From an uncultured Brachyspira sp. (GTDB taxonomy: Bacteria > Spirochaetota > Brachyspiria > Brachyspirales > Brachyspiraceae): a DNA stretch of 64,000 nucleotides. The position numbers and the translations under genes are program-made. Of this stretch, positions 37,801-45,602 are shown one piece after another. The stretch is from assembly GCF_910578695.1 (NCBI RefSeq), contig NZ_CAJTQJ010000007.1:30412-94411 (forward strand), read 5' to 3'. Below the pieces are notes generated by a model. The model was not told the DNA's origin, did no database searches, and saw nothing but the letters and a program-made list of their open reading frames with translations. Within the stretch, counting starts at the first letter, position 1; every line of letters starts with the position of its first letter.

Positions 37801-38832
37801 ATAATAGATTCTAAATCAACTAATGAAAATGATATATTTATTACTATGAATTATATATATGGAAATAGATATATATTTGAAAATGAAACAGTATCTGATT
37901 TTGCTGATAGATTTTATTCATTATACAAAACTAATTCTGCTTATATATACGGACTTTTAAATAAGATACGGGTTCCTGAAAGCGATTTTGATGATAATAT
38001 AAAAAATGCTTATGAAATATTTTCAAATGAAAATACTAATACGATGTTTATATTTTATTCTTATGAAAATAATAAATATACTGCATACAGTTATGTTGTA
38101 GGCGATGCAGAAGTTAAGAAATCCATTTTAATAGACAGAGATAAACTTAATAAATATTTAAATGATTTTACTAATGTATCAAGAGCAAGGGATAGAAGAA
38201 ACTCATTAAAATCTATTCAAAGTGCTATGCTCTCATCAGATATTATTAATGATTCTCAAAGAGCTGAAAGAATATATATAACAGGTTCAGCTGCTAATTT
38301 ATTTACAGTGCCTTTTGCATATTTAGAGGCATTCAAAAATAATGATGTTGTTAAAATAAGAGAATTCCAATACTCACCTTCATCTGTTTTGGAAATTGGA
38401 AAGCCGTCTATTAAATTAAATATAGAAACCAATTTTTATACTTCATTGGAAAGTTCTGCTGTAAAATCTTTAGAAAACCCTGCAGGCAAAACTGATTTAA
38501 TGCATTATATAGGCATAGATACTAATAGAGATAAGCCTTATGATGATATGGATATTTTCTTATCTCCTGCTAGAAATAATGATATAAATGCATATTTAAA
38601 ATCCAGAAATGATACTAAACTTTTATTTACATATACTTCTGATTCTTCCGGCGATTATTATACTGTAATGAAGTATTTGTATCAAAATTTTGATAAGGGA
38701 ATAATTGATTCATATAAATATATAAAAAATAATAGAGTTCCTATTAATGCTATAAATCCAAATGATAGAAGTACTTTATATATGGCTAACTATGCTTTAT
38801 TTGATTATATATTACCTGGAATTCCTAAATAA
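31861..38832 (+). CDS. Giant lipoprotein: beta-propeller, TPR repeats and possible degenerate CHAT domain
   Basis: 2323 residues. Signal ending VLFACASS gives lipidated Cys22. Residues about 45-330 carry TolB/PD40-like propeller repeats (ISHKGNIIAFISDRDAG; FSFDDTKIAFITSK). Residues about 560-1450 are helical with many TPR units (e.g. DKAYNEGKYTAAYDNYNETLKYNP). A low-complexity Asn/Ser segment follows near 1600-1660. The last ~190 residues resemble a CHAT (caspase-like) domain: RIYITGSAANLFTVPFAYL (2137-2155), a His at 2215 in MHYIGID, and a closing MANYALFDYILPGIP; the usual LSAC cysteine is replaced by FTYTSD. Protein-interaction scaffold anchored outside the cytoplasm is likely; protease activity is not. 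Confidence 0.8.
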   Translation: MKFKCYIKLKILLLFSFVLFACASSQKNSDTAFMSRPFLKEYKRYSLTSGEVNPALDAVIDSEGTWIYYTRENAGNTDIFAIDSYTLESYRLTRSPSIDESVSVDEKSKYIVFSSTRDDAFGDIYLYKLVNFGIRTSKNNLENLEQNIIRITDYKGYDIDPVISHKGNIIAFISDRDAGIKKLFTVKPNGKEVKKMSDIEASSPTFSFDDTKIAFITSKIGDTFSQLAILDLDSNSETNLNILTDTKTFKFNPAFYNDDTIIYFEIEKDSDRDGNLTYYDKRRLMSYSLTTHQYYVLDEDTKLTTFNVAYPSALVGAYVVSEDGTSIVTMGSTKEYFIKDDNSQSMYNSFIELPYDRKSSAIERFAEYFPFNEDKNNVAKAYFNMMISSYSNNNIKEYNNSKEILISEYEDTLAGFLTSKIDNIFDTNNNWFDINYYTNEYFFTNNNLEITNLTAWAGYISANEKYKADNKNKDTLNILDNIMNLDISKDLYMLIAKLYEHSVEDNGYKYPKDSNIYNKPYRRKDLIFSDRLEIAKDFIRDSNIPYNVIIDNSHPYAPLAVASRLIYLDGLILSRNYDAAVNLFKPYLESKNEIMLALGNYANAKVLLAQKDDGAYALFKNALSSGGKNFDSTYEAENCKEILADYYKSLADKAYNEGKYTAAYDNYNETLKYNPTDASSSARVIESGLRAYSTIESLEKTIAEREKTILENRYSSHEAHAELANAYYYLANRYYGMALLKQYSKERYVISDKKREDGFYLYLNKSFNSIVNNAVSYIDFAIFLYPEEENYYIKKAEMLTFAQALKMQVLQDEKVYKSVMELVPAYKDNSATNNTYIGYNMLAFQTANLDADIIDALIMAKSKVKTKPSIVSIMLANSYLINGRYSDAANEYKEAESLLNKVGTDKSRAWYHFFYGYSLWMNNDIKGAYREYDISRSLFEKLGDKESIYKIVGYTSIAAIEQEDYKKAIESLLERDKLTENDVNKNELNQLLLAACYLKLEDYNNALSYCDKVKAKIDSLDSSVYTPNYLSITLYGANINIVNLGLASLGGYIPGEPLNVDKQQMLYSIYQELYEKMGRYSEAREALYSYRNYVIKDKPKKSIQPLMLSTYYNNEGYLYYKQGDQSNSIMSFRTSIKEYEKTIDEKALANNPSLKFQNAQNDAKNYLSLSSLYLRYLSENDLTSMKREFFIELFNTTKTLQILSTNNAVSTKDRLLLYSHIAAFKYIMAFKLTADNNVNFNNRKKQYNDPSDITDHDINVERLSMLKDAIDRYKYILSSNSNFPVDLKTEIIIRYNLAKAYELAGYIEEAAREYMSAFSKAQASAFAVEEIAILTTLIDFSIKYRNIYPDSLDYPIQYVFRILQRMRESVFMITFAEDNNFILRQAKYKVIEFLKGSYPDASLNILAMFDAINMRRKFLDRRLYTLGENNYYLREYYKLYEKAIYSYQRYLNAVSTPYDSKTETAMLKEIAAYEKEALEKFSNTPIEPIVVCDFKPEDIDKSMRKDETLIWDTYLGYRFVRENGKTYFYIQSNDMPKTKNYVTHIGFRPIIMSNKNIFVRELYDSTEYMLPPKTAYIDSKLISFYKTARNSQREINTMSMASNTNSTNNIYSYNYANDVSAEYDNNNLYRNIEYNTNQYLSSNSLSSNALLTNTASESRRRRIGNFRFIELKDLASNSYVPLVTDITGANASDISNVMKKNLYIVYCDRATFTNNRRVLRNLNNIALVVGNDEKNSRMIFYTNYFRKLSTNSLEESMMGYDNNMFTVYGKPDYSIASLSNAAYEFKMRLYNSYAASKSPSMTMMSNVIAYSQSDNEKMLNYAKIVEDRYNAKDTNSAYYFSEEGYKFFSSSYSNISDSNAYRFIKSMLPVYRRMGEEGAVKGANIALHFMYLYTNDNYDLIDEYFTPRTLSRFLKAKNDAKENVRYLNYIARRADGNNKEKILEVAVLYDLIYGRVSIDSITNLLNRMQNTNEVLTVANTIIDSKSTNENDIFITMNYIYGNRYIFENETVSDFADRFYSLYKTNSAYIYGLLNKIRVPESDFDDNIKNAYEIFSNENTNTMFIFYSYENNKYTAYSYVVGDAEVKKSILIDRDKLNKYLNDFTNVSRARDRRNSLKSIQSAMLSSDIINDSQRAERIYITGSAANLFTVPFAYLEAFKNNDVVKIREFQYSPSSVLEIGKPSIKLNIETNFYTSLESSAVKSLENPAGKTDLMHYIGIDTNRDKPYDDMDIFLSPARNNDINAYLKSRNDTKLLFTYTSDSSGDYYTVMKYLYQNFDKGIIDSYKYIKNNRVPINAINPNDRSTLYMANYALFDYILPGIPK

Positions 38833-38886
38833 ATTTTACTTTTTTAATTAAAAATATATTTTTTAGTAAAAAATATTTACTTTTTC

Positions 38887-38915
38887 TTGACATTTTATTT
38901 ACAATATATTATAAT
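38887..38915 (+). promoter_or_regulatory. Consensus promoter of outer-membrane paralogue 3
   Basis: TTGACA at 38887-38892, 17-base spacer, TATAAT at 38910-38915: a perfect sigma-70 consensus, 31 bases before the ATG, implying high expression. Confidence 0.8.
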
Positions 38916-38946
38916 ATAATCATAAATATTAATAAAGGGTGTTTTT

Positions 38947-39675
38947 ATGAAAAAGATATACATAATAATTTTTAGTATTTTTATAATGCAAATTCAAGCT
39001 CTTTTTGCTGATTTTAATGCAGGCATAGGTTTATATGTACCATTAGGAGCATCAATTTCGCAAAGCTATCAAGACTATAAATTAGGAGCTAATAAAAGTG
39101 AAGGAAAATTAACTTCAGGTTCTGCTTTTGAATGGGGTGTGGGCATAACTCCTGGTATATACAATGGTTTTGATAATTATTTAGGATTTTCTTTATCATT
39201 AGATTTGGCTTATCATAGAGATGTTTATGCCTACAATGAAAGCAAACGCGTCGGCAATACAGATAGATATGAGAATATTAAAACTACTTATTATTTTGAT
39301 ACATTAGTTATAGGCATACTTCCAAAAATTAATGTATATAACTTTTTTATAGGCTTTGGAGCAGGAATAAAAATTCCATTATACGGAGGAGAAGCCACAC
39401 AAAATTATAATACAGCATATAATCAATTTGAAAATTCTAATACATATTATACTTTTAATGATATTAAAAATAAATATAAAATGCCTATAATTCCTTATGT
39501 TAAACTTACATTAGATTATTTATTTTACTTCAGCGATGAAACTGCTTTAGGTATAGGGTTTTATGCAGGATATGATTTCGGACCTGGAAAGGTTACAGAT
39601 GCTGCATTCAATAAAAATGATTTAGGAGCTTTTGATGTTGGAGGTCAGATAAGTTTCTATTTTGTAGATGATTAA
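38947..39675 (+). CDS. Outer-membrane beta-barrel-type protein, paralogue 3
   Basis: 242 residues with signal peptide MKKIYIIIFSIFIMQIQALFA. Gly/Tyr/Phe-rich alternating strands and an aromatic C-terminus (GGQISFYFVDD) suggest an outer-membrane barrel. Segments INVYNFFIGFGAGIKIPL, YYTFNDIKNKYKMPIIPYVKLTLDYL and GFYAGYDFG line up with the pair at 8987-10359, though identity is lower. It has a perfect consensus promoter and its own terminator, so it is a single-gene, probably abundant unit. Confidence 0.75.
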   Translation: MKKIYIIIFSIFIMQIQALFADFNAGIGLYVPLGASISQSYQDYKLGANKSEGKLTSGSAFEWGVGITPGIYNGFDNYLGFSLSLDLAYHRDVYAYNESKRVGNTDRYENIKTTYYFDTLVIGILPKINVYNFFIGFGAGIKIPLYGGEATQNYNTAYNQFENSNTYYTFNDIKNKYKMPIIPYVKLTLDYLFYFSDETALGIGFYAGYDFGPGKVTDAAFNKNDLGAFDVGGQISFYFVDD

Positions 39676-39684
39676 TTTATTATT

Positions 39685-39712
39685 AGGCGGGATAAAAAAA
39701 ATTATCCTGCCT
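39685..39712. terminator. Bidirectional terminator
   Basis: Eleven-base-pair stem AGGCGGGATAA / TTATCCTGCCT (one G-U) with a six-base A loop followed by TTTTT; serves convergent outer-membrane and hydrolase genes. Confidence 0.88.
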
Positions 39713-39714
39713 TT

Positions 39715-40650
39715 TTAAATATACTTATTTATGAAATCTTTAATAGTATTCCAATATAAATATTCATCATTAAATACAGCTGATATATGTTTTCCTTCTT
39801 TTATAATAAGTTTTTGCTTTTCTGAAGAGCAGGCTTCATATAATTTATAAGACATACTACAGTCTACTAATTCATCTTTATCTCCATGTATAAAAAGAAT
39901 TGGTATTTTTGATTTTGACACTCTTTTTTCTACATCAATATCTTTAAATGAAAATCCAAGTCTTATTTTAGCTATTAATGATGTAAATTCAACTATAGGA
40001 AGAAAAGAAAATTTATAAGCTATATCTATTCTTCTTTTTAATTGTTCATAAGCATTTGTGAATCCTGCATCTTCTATTACAGCTTTTACATTATTAGGAA
40101 GTTCATTTTCATTACAGCACATCATAACAGCATTTGCTCCCATAGATATTCCGTAAAGAATTATTTCAGTATTATTATAATTATCATTTATATATTTTAT
40201 CCAAGCAAGCACATCAAGTCTTTCCAAATATCCAAGGGAATATATTTCACCTTCGCTTTCTCCGTGAGTTCTTAAATCTACAGCCAATATATTAAATCCC
40301 ATATCATAAAACTGCTTAGCAAAATATTTCATATAAGAGCCTCTGCCTTCATAAGGATGTACAATTATAATGTATATATTACTTTCATTGTTTTTCATAA
40401 AATGAGAATGAAGTTTTTTATTATCGATTGAAATTGTGTATTTATCTTCTTGATAAGTTTCAAACCATATTTTTGTTTTTTCTTTTTTTAATTTTTTTTC
40501 TTCGCTTTCTTCTTTTTTATTTTCATCTTTTTCAAAAAGTTTTTTATTAGTTTTTATTAAAATTTTATTAACAAAATGATTTGAAATTATTATTAAAATT
40601 ATTAATATTAAAATTATAATAAAAGATATTATATATAATACTGAAATCAT
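39715..40650 (-). CDS. Membrane-anchored alpha/beta hydrolase
   Basis: 311 residues. An N-terminal transmembrane helix (about 3-25) is followed by a lysine/glutamate-rich linker and an alpha/beta-hydrolase fold: oxyanion region VHPYEGRGS, DLRTHGESEGE, nucleophile Ser in YGISMGANAV (GxSxG), acid in HGDKDELVD and His in EGKHISAV. It resembles the BAAT/dienelactone-like serine hydrolases often annotated as S9-type peptidase-like. Substrate unknown. It is the second gene after the ZIP transporter (24-base gap), with GGAG upstream. Confidence 0.88.
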   Translation of the reverse strand: MISVLYIISFIIILILIILIIISNHFVNKILIKTNKKLFEKDENKKEESEEKKLKKEKTKIWFETYQEDKYTISIDNKKLHSHFMKNNESNIYIIIVHPYEGRGSYMKYFAKQFYDMGFNILAVDLRTHGESEGEIYSLGYLERLDVLAWIKYINDNYNNTEIILYGISMGANAVMMCCNENELPNNVKAVIEDAGFTNAYEQLKRRIDIAYKFSFLPIVEFTSLIAKIRLGFSFKDIDVEKRVSKSKIPILFIHGDKDELVDCSMSYKLYEACSSEKQKLIIKEGKHISAVFNDEYLYWNTIKDFINKYI

Positions 40651-40674
40651 TATAATTCTCCATAATAATATAGT

Positions 40675-41481
40675 TTATCCCAAAGCGGTATCTAATACCA
40701 TCATTATAGCAAAGCCTAATATAAATCCGAATACTCCGAAATGATTATGTTCTTCTAAAACAGCTTCAGGCACAAGTTCTTCTACAACTACATACATCAT
40801 AGCACCTGCAGAAAAAGCTAAAGATATAGGAAGTATAATAGTAAGTTTTGTAACAGCTACAGCACCTATAACTGCAGCAATAGGCTCAACTATGCCTGAT
40901 ATAGTACCTAGTAAAAAAGATTTTAATTTTGATACTCCTGTAGTTTTTAGAGGAAGTGAAATAGCAGCACCTTCAGGAAAGTTCTGCAAACCTATTCCAA
41001 GTGCCAATGCCAAAGCAGCATTAAATGTTACTTTACCGTCTCCTATAGAAAAAGCACCAAATGTTACTCCTATAGCCAAGCCTTCTGGTATATTATGTAA
41101 AGTTATTGCTAAAAATAATAATATGCTTTTTGATAATTTTACTTTAACACCCTCTTGTTCTTCATTTCCATTAACTATATGCATATGAGGAAGTATTTTA
41201 TCTAATAACCATATAAAAAAAGCACCCAATAAAAATCCTAATACAGGTATAACCCAATTAGGAATATTAGTACTCTCTGATAATTCTATTGAAGGAGCAA
41301 GAAGCGACCAAAAACTAGCAGCAGTCATTACGCCTGCAGCAAATCCGTACATAGATGCTAATAGTTTTGGTCTTATCTCTGATATAAATAAAAATACAAG
41401 ACCTGAGCCTAATGCAGTAAATAAAAAAGTTATACTTCCTGCAAATAATGCCAATTCAATTGCTGATGAGTTTGATATCAT
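40675..41481 (-). CDS. ZIP-family divalent metal transporter
   Basis: 268 residues with about eight transmembrane helices. The metal-binding helices carry HNIPEGLAIGVTFG and LQNFPEGAAISLPL, the paired His/Asn-x-x-Pro-Glu-Gly signature of ZupT/GufA-type ZIP proteins. A histidine-containing cytosolic loop (LPHMHIVNGNEEQEG) is also typical. Takes up Zn2+ or a related divalent metal through the inner membrane. AGAGG precedes the ATG. No Fur/Zur-like palindrome was recognised upstream. Confidence 0.92.
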   Translation of the reverse strand: MISNSSAIELALFAGSITFLFTALGSGLVFLFISEIRPKLLASMYGFAAGVMTAASFWSLLAPSIELSESTNIPNWVIPVLGFLLGAFFIWLLDKILPHMHIVNGNEEQEGVKVKLSKSILLFLAITLHNIPEGLAIGVTFGAFSIGDGKVTFNAALALALGIGLQNFPEGAAISLPLKTTGVSKLKSFLLGTISGIVEPIAAVIGAVAVTKLTIILPISLAFSAGAMMYVVVEELVPEAVLEEHNHFGVFGFILGFAIMMVLDTALG

Positions 41482-41670
41482 TTCTGCCTCTTTTTCGATT
41501 ATTTATATGCTGTATATTTTATATTTTATTAATTTAATTTTCAATGTTTATAATAACTGCTAATGAATATTTTTAATCAAATAAATTATTATAATACTAG
41601 ATTAATTTTTTATTTTGATTTATTATTATTATAATATAATTTTTTTATTTATGTTTAAGGAGATTTTATT

Positions 41671-42009
41671 ATGCCGAATTTTAATCAAGATGGAGACTGC
41701 GTATTTTGTAAAATTATAAGCGGAGAAATTCCTTCAAATTTTATAAAAGAAAATGAATACTGTGTAGTATTTTCAGATTTGAATCCTAAAGCTAAAGTTC
41801 ATTTGCTTGCTGTACCGAAAATGCATATTAAAAATATATTAGAAACAGATAATATTTTAATGGGAAATATTTTAGAAACTATAAAAGAAACAGCAAAAGA
41901 ACAAGGTTTAGAGTCTTTTAGAATAATTAATAATTGCGGAGTTGGAGCAGGGCAGACAGTATTTCATGTTCATTTTCATATACTTTCGGGAGATAATTTA
42001 GAAGAATAA
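41671..42009 (+). CDS. HIT-family nucleotide hydrolase (HinT-like)
   Basis: 112 residues. CVFCKIISGEIPS at the N-terminus and the histidine triad HVHFHIL near the C-terminus, preceded by GVGAGQTVFHVHFH, mark a HinT-type purine nucleoside phosphoramidase. Cytosolic homodimer in other bacteria. AAGGAG before the ATG. The tatD gene follows after 28 bases and is likely in the same transcript. Confidence 0.95.
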   Translation: MPNFNQDGDCVFCKIISGEIPSNFIKENEYCVVFSDLNPKAKVHLLAVPKMHIKNILETDNILMGNILETIKETAKEQGLESFRIINNCGVGAGQTVFHVHFHILSGDNLEE

Positions 42010-42037
42010 AAAATAAGATATAATTGGAGTAAATATA

Positions 42038-42850
42038 ATGATAGACAGTCACTGCCATCTAACATATATATCAAAGAAGAGTAAGGAATTAGAAGAAGTT
42101 TTAAAACGTGCCAATAAGGCAGGTATATTTTATTTTATTGATATAGGAGTTCACCCAGATGATATAGGCGAGCGTATGTTTATATTATCCGATGCTGAGG
42201 GAGTATTTTTTAGTATAGGCTATTATCCTGATTATGCAAATGAAAATGATGAAGATACTTTAAAGGCTTTTGAATTAAAAATAAAAAATTTAAATAAAAA
42301 AACATTAAAAAATAGAAATAAATCAATATATGCTGTAGGAGAGATAGGGCTTGACTATTATCATAATGATGAAAATAAAGATGAACAAAAAGAGTTTTTT
42401 AGAGCTTTATGCAAAACAGCAAAAAAAACTGAGCTTCCTATATTAATACATAGCAGAGATGCTTTTAAAGATACTTTTAAAATACTTAAAGAAGCGGATT
42501 TGCCTAAGAGAGGAATATTTCATTGCTTCAGCGGAAATATTGAAGATGCTAAAAATGCTTTGGATTTGGGATATATATTATCTTTTTCGGGTTCAGCTAC
42601 ATATATGAAAAATGATTTTATAAGAGATGCTGTTAAATATGTACCTAAAGATATGTTTACAATAGAAACCGATTCCCCTTATTTAACTCCTCAAAAGGTT
42701 AGAGGCAGAGCAAATGAGCCTTCATTCATTCCGTATACGGTAGAAGTTTTATCTGAGGTTAGAGGTGAGAAGAGCGAGGATATTATGAGAACTGCTTTAG
42801 AAAATGCTGTGAGAGTATTAGAACTTCCTATAGACTTAAATAGAATATAA
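42038..42850 (+). CDS. tatD: TatD-family metal-dependent deoxyribonuclease
   Basis: 270 residues with the full TatD motif set: IDSHCHL, VGEIGLDYYH, LIHSRDA, GIFHCFSGN and FTIETDSPYLTPQ. These His/Asp/Glu residues bind two metals in a TIM barrel; the enzymes act as 3'-exonucleases on DNA or RNA. GGAG lies ten bases upstream. A Lys/Asn-rich insertion around residues 85-95 is the only departure from typical members. A strong hairpin follows. Confidence 0.95.
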   Translation: MIDSHCHLTYISKKSKELEEVLKRANKAGIFYFIDIGVHPDDIGERMFILSDAEGVFFSIGYYPDYANENDEDTLKAFELKIKNLNKKTLKNRNKSIYAVGEIGLDYYHNDENKDEQKEFFRALCKTAKKTELPILIHSRDAFKDTFKILKEADLPKRGIFHCFSGNIEDAKNALDLGYILSFSGSATYMKNDFIRDAVKYVPKDMFTIETDSPYLTPQKVRGRANEPSFIPYTVEVLSEVRGEKSEDIMRTALENAVRVLELPIDLNRI

Positions 42851-42873
42851 GTAAATATAATAAATAAAATAAA

Positions 42874-42910
42874 AAGTTCTTATAATAATTTATCTTAATT
42901 ATAAGAACTT
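42874..42910. terminator. Terminator after tatD
   Basis: Perfect thirteen-base-pair stem AAGTTCTTATAAT / ATTATAAGAACTT with an eleven-base loop and A/T flanks; lies between convergent tatD and flavodoxin genes. Confidence 0.8.
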
Positions 42911-42917
42911 ATTTTAA

Positions 42918-43433
42918 TTATATAGATTTAACAATTTCTTTTAATTTATTTAAATCATCAGCATCAGGATGTCCCATAGCATTATCATAATTTCCTAATT
43001 TAGATTGAATAGCTTTTTTCTCATCATCATTTGAAGCTTTGGAAAGCATATTTTCTAAATTTTTTTTCTGTCCTTCCATCCACTGCCCCTGACAAACATA
43101 AGTGCCGACTAAAGTATTAGAAGAATCCAAGAAAGCCTTAGAAGGATTAATCATTTTATCATAGTATTTTTGATTATTGCCGTATCCGACAGTCATAAAT
43201 AAAAATACTTTTTTGTTTTTTAATGTCTGCATAAACTTTCCTGCCGCATCATCGCAATTTCCTCTATAGTTTCCTGCCCCTACAAATATTAAATCAGAAT
43301 CATCAATTTTAGCATTATCAGCTGCATTAGTTTTTACGCATTGCAGACATTCTCCATTGGCAGCTTCTTTTATTGCTAATGCTAATTTTTCAGTATTTCC
43401 GCTTTTACTTGTATAAATAATAGAATATTTCAT
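42918..43433 (-). CDS. Flavodoxin-family protein
   Basis: 171 residues. The FMN loop IIYTSKSGNTEKLALAI at the start and LIFVGAGNYRGNCDD in the middle are flavodoxin features. The C-terminal ~50 residues are charged helix (KKNLENMLSKASNDDEKKAIQSKLGNYD), longer than in classical flavodoxins, resembling the flavodoxin/BilS-like proteins annotated only as flavodoxin family. Cytosolic electron carrier expected. AAAGGAG lies upstream of the ATG. Not closely related to the flavodoxin-domain protein at 2856-3413. Confidence 0.85.
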   Translation of the reverse strand: MKYSIIYTSKSGNTEKLALAIKEAANGECLQCVKTNAADNAKIDDSDLIFVGAGNYRGNCDDAAGKFMQTLKNKKVFLFMTVGYGNNQKYYDKMINPSKAFLDSSNTLVGTYVCQGQWMEGQKKNLENMLSKASNDDEKKAIQSKLGNYDNAMGHPDADDLNKLKEIVKSI

Positions 43434-43540
43434 TTTTAACTCCTTTGTTAGAATAGTCTAATTATTATAGCATTTTTTCAAAGTTTATCAATATACTATA
43501 CAGCGGTATTTACTTATTTTTTTGAGTAATAATTTAATGC

Positions 43541-43569
43541 TTGCTATTATAATATTATTATGATATAAT
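43541..43569 (+). promoter_or_regulatory. Promoter of the rplI-dnaB operon
   Basis: TTGCTA at 43541-43546, 17-base spacer, TATAAT at 43564-43569, about 60 bases before rplI. Confidence 0.6.
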
Positions 43570-43629
43570 GTATCAATTGTAAAGCGAAGTTTATTATATT
43601 ATTAATAGAGTAAATAAAGGAGAAGGCAG

Positions 43630-44154
43630 ATGGAAGTTATCTTAAAAAAAGATTTTATATCATTAGGTTATGAAGGTGATATATGTAAAGTAAAAGACGG
43701 CTATGCAAGAAATTACCTTATTCCAAGAAATATAGCAGTAGTAAAGAATGCTGCTAATTTAAAAACTTTAGCTCAAATGCAGAAGAGTTTAGAGAAGAAG
43801 AGAGCTAAAAGAAAAATGGAAGCAGAAATTTTGAAAGGTAAAATTGTAGATATTACAGTAGTTATACCTATGAAAGTTGCTGAAAACGGAAAATTATACG
43901 GTTCTGTAAGCCAGCAGACTATAGTTGATGCTTTGAAAGAAAAAGAAATTGATATAAATAAACGCGATGTTCATATGGAAAAGCATATAAAAGAATTGGG
44001 CGAATTTGAAGTAGAAATAAAATTATATCATAGTGTTAATGCTAATATAAAAATAAAAGTTGTTAATGTAGATGAGAAAGCTGCTTCAGAAGAGGTTAAA
44101 GAGGCTGAAGAAGTCAAAAAAGAAGAAAATGCAGCTGTTTCTGCAGAAGTTTAA
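43630..44154 (+). CDS. rplI: 50S ribosomal protein L9
   Basis: 174 residues. The N-terminal domain MEVILKKDFISLGYEGDICKVKDGYARNYLIPRNIAV is the L9 signature, followed by the long central helix and the C-terminal rRNA-binding domain. A 25-residue acidic Glu/Ala tail extends beyond the usual ~148-residue length. Usual neighbours rpsF, ssb and rpsR are missing; rplI leads directly into dnaB after 26 bases. GGAGAAGG is the ribosome-binding site. Confidence 0.97.
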   Translation: MEVILKKDFISLGYEGDICKVKDGYARNYLIPRNIAVVKNAANLKTLAQMQKSLEKKRAKRKMEAEILKGKIVDITVVIPMKVAENGKLYGSVSQQTIVDALKEKEIDINKRDVHMEKHIKELGEFEVEIKLYHSVNANIKIKVVNVDEKAASEEVKEAEEVKKEENAAVSAEV

Positions 44155-44180
44155 TAAACAATTAATAGGCATAATATTTA

Positions 44181-45581
44181 ATGAATAATACACCTTGCTC
44201 AATAGAGGCTGAAGAGTCTCTATTGGGTGCAATGCTTCAGAACTCTCAGGCTATATCGGCTTCTATATCTAAAATAAAATCTACTGACTTTTACAGTGAA
44301 AGAAATCGTATGCTCTATGAAAGCATTTTAGAAATGCATAATAGAGGCATAGCAGTCAATCAGGAAACTGCCTTAAGATATCTTAAAGAAAACGGATTAT
44401 TTGATAAAATTATACAAAATGATGAAGCATATTTATTTCGTATTATAGACGGAACGCCTTTTCATCAGAATGCAAAATATTATGCTGAGATTATTGCAGA
44501 AAAATCATTATTAAGGGATTTGATAACAGTTTCTCAGGATATACAAAAATCGGCTTATGAGGCAAAAGATGCTGAAACTAAAGAGATTGCTGATTTTGCT
44601 GAGAAAAAAATATTTGAAGTTACTCAAAGAAGACTAGATAATGATTTTATTCATATACGGGATTTACTCTATGAAGCTTTAACTACAATAGAAAGCAGAA
44701 AAAAGCATAAAGGTACAGTTACAGGAGTTCCTTCAGGTTTCATAGGACTTGATAAAGTTACGCACGGTTTTCAGCCTTCAGATTTAATAATATTGGCGGC
44801 AAGACCTTCTGTAGGTAAAACAAGTTTTGCACTTAATATAATAGAACATGTTATTACAAATATAGAAACAGTTAGTTTTGGAATAGGTTTTTTTTCTCTT
44901 GAAATGAGCCGTATGCAGCTAGTTGAAAGATTATTATCAAGCAAGGCAAGAATAAATTTATCCAGAATAAGGTCCGGAGATATAGAAAAGCAGGAATGGA
45001 CAAAACTCGGACAAACATTTAATAGCTTATCTCAGGCTAATCTTTTAATAGATGATTCCAGCCAATTAACTATTATGGAAATAAGAGGAAAGGCTAGGCA
45101 GATGAAATATAAATTTGCAGAGATAAGTAAAACTTCGGGAAAAGAAATTGATTTGAAACTGATAGTTGTTGATTATCTTCAGCTTATACATTCCGCATCT
45201 CATTCAAGAAAAAATGGTACCAGAGAACAGGAAATTGCTGATATTTCAAGAGGACTTAAAGCATTAGCAAAAGAGCTTAATGTACCTGTTATAGCATTGG
45301 CTCAGCTTTCAAGGGCTGTTGAACAGAGGCAGGATAAACCTAGACTTTCAGATTTGAGAGAGTCGGGTTCTATAGAGCAGGATGCTGATATTGTAATGTT
45401 TCTTCATAGACAAAAGCCAAGTAAAGAAGAAAAAGATGATGAAGTAATAGATGAAAAAACAAATCAAATAGAAGTAATACTTGCAAAACATAGAAATGGT
45501 GCTATATTAGATGGGCTGCCTCTTAATTTCATAGCTGACCAAACTAGATTTGAAAATATTTATAATAATAGCACAGTTTAA
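44181..45581 (+). CDS. dnaB: Replicative DNA helicase DnaB
   Basis: 466 residues. N-terminal DnaB domain (IEAEESLLGAMLQNSQAI), linker, and RecA-like helicase domain with Walker A AARPSVGKTSFALN, Walker B LIVVDYLQLI and the arginine-finger region LSDLRESGSIEQDADIVMFLHR. Hexameric 5'-3' helicase at the replication fork. No intein. Located directly after rplI as in many bacteria. AATAGGC is a weak ribosome-binding site. The permease gene follows after 21 bases. Confidence 0.98.
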   Translation: MNNTPCSIEAEESLLGAMLQNSQAISASISKIKSTDFYSERNRMLYESILEMHNRGIAVNQETALRYLKENGLFDKIIQNDEAYLFRIIDGTPFHQNAKYYAEIIAEKSLLRDLITVSQDIQKSAYEAKDAETKEIADFAEKKIFEVTQRRLDNDFIHIRDLLYEALTTIESRKKHKGTVTGVPSGFIGLDKVTHGFQPSDLIILAARPSVGKTSFALNIIEHVITNIETVSFGIGFFSLEMSRMQLVERLLSSKARINLSRIRSGDIEKQEWTKLGQTFNSLSQANLLIDDSSQLTIMEIRGKARQMKYKFAEISKTSGKEIDLKLIVVDYLQLIHSASHSRKNGTREQEIADISRGLKALAKELNVPVIALAQLSRAVEQRQDKPRLSDLRESGSIEQDADIVMFLHRQKPSKEEKDDEVIDEKTNQIEVILAKHRNGAILDGLPLNFIADQTRFENIYNNSTV

Positions 45582-45602
45582 TATTATAGGAGTAATTTTA
45601 TT

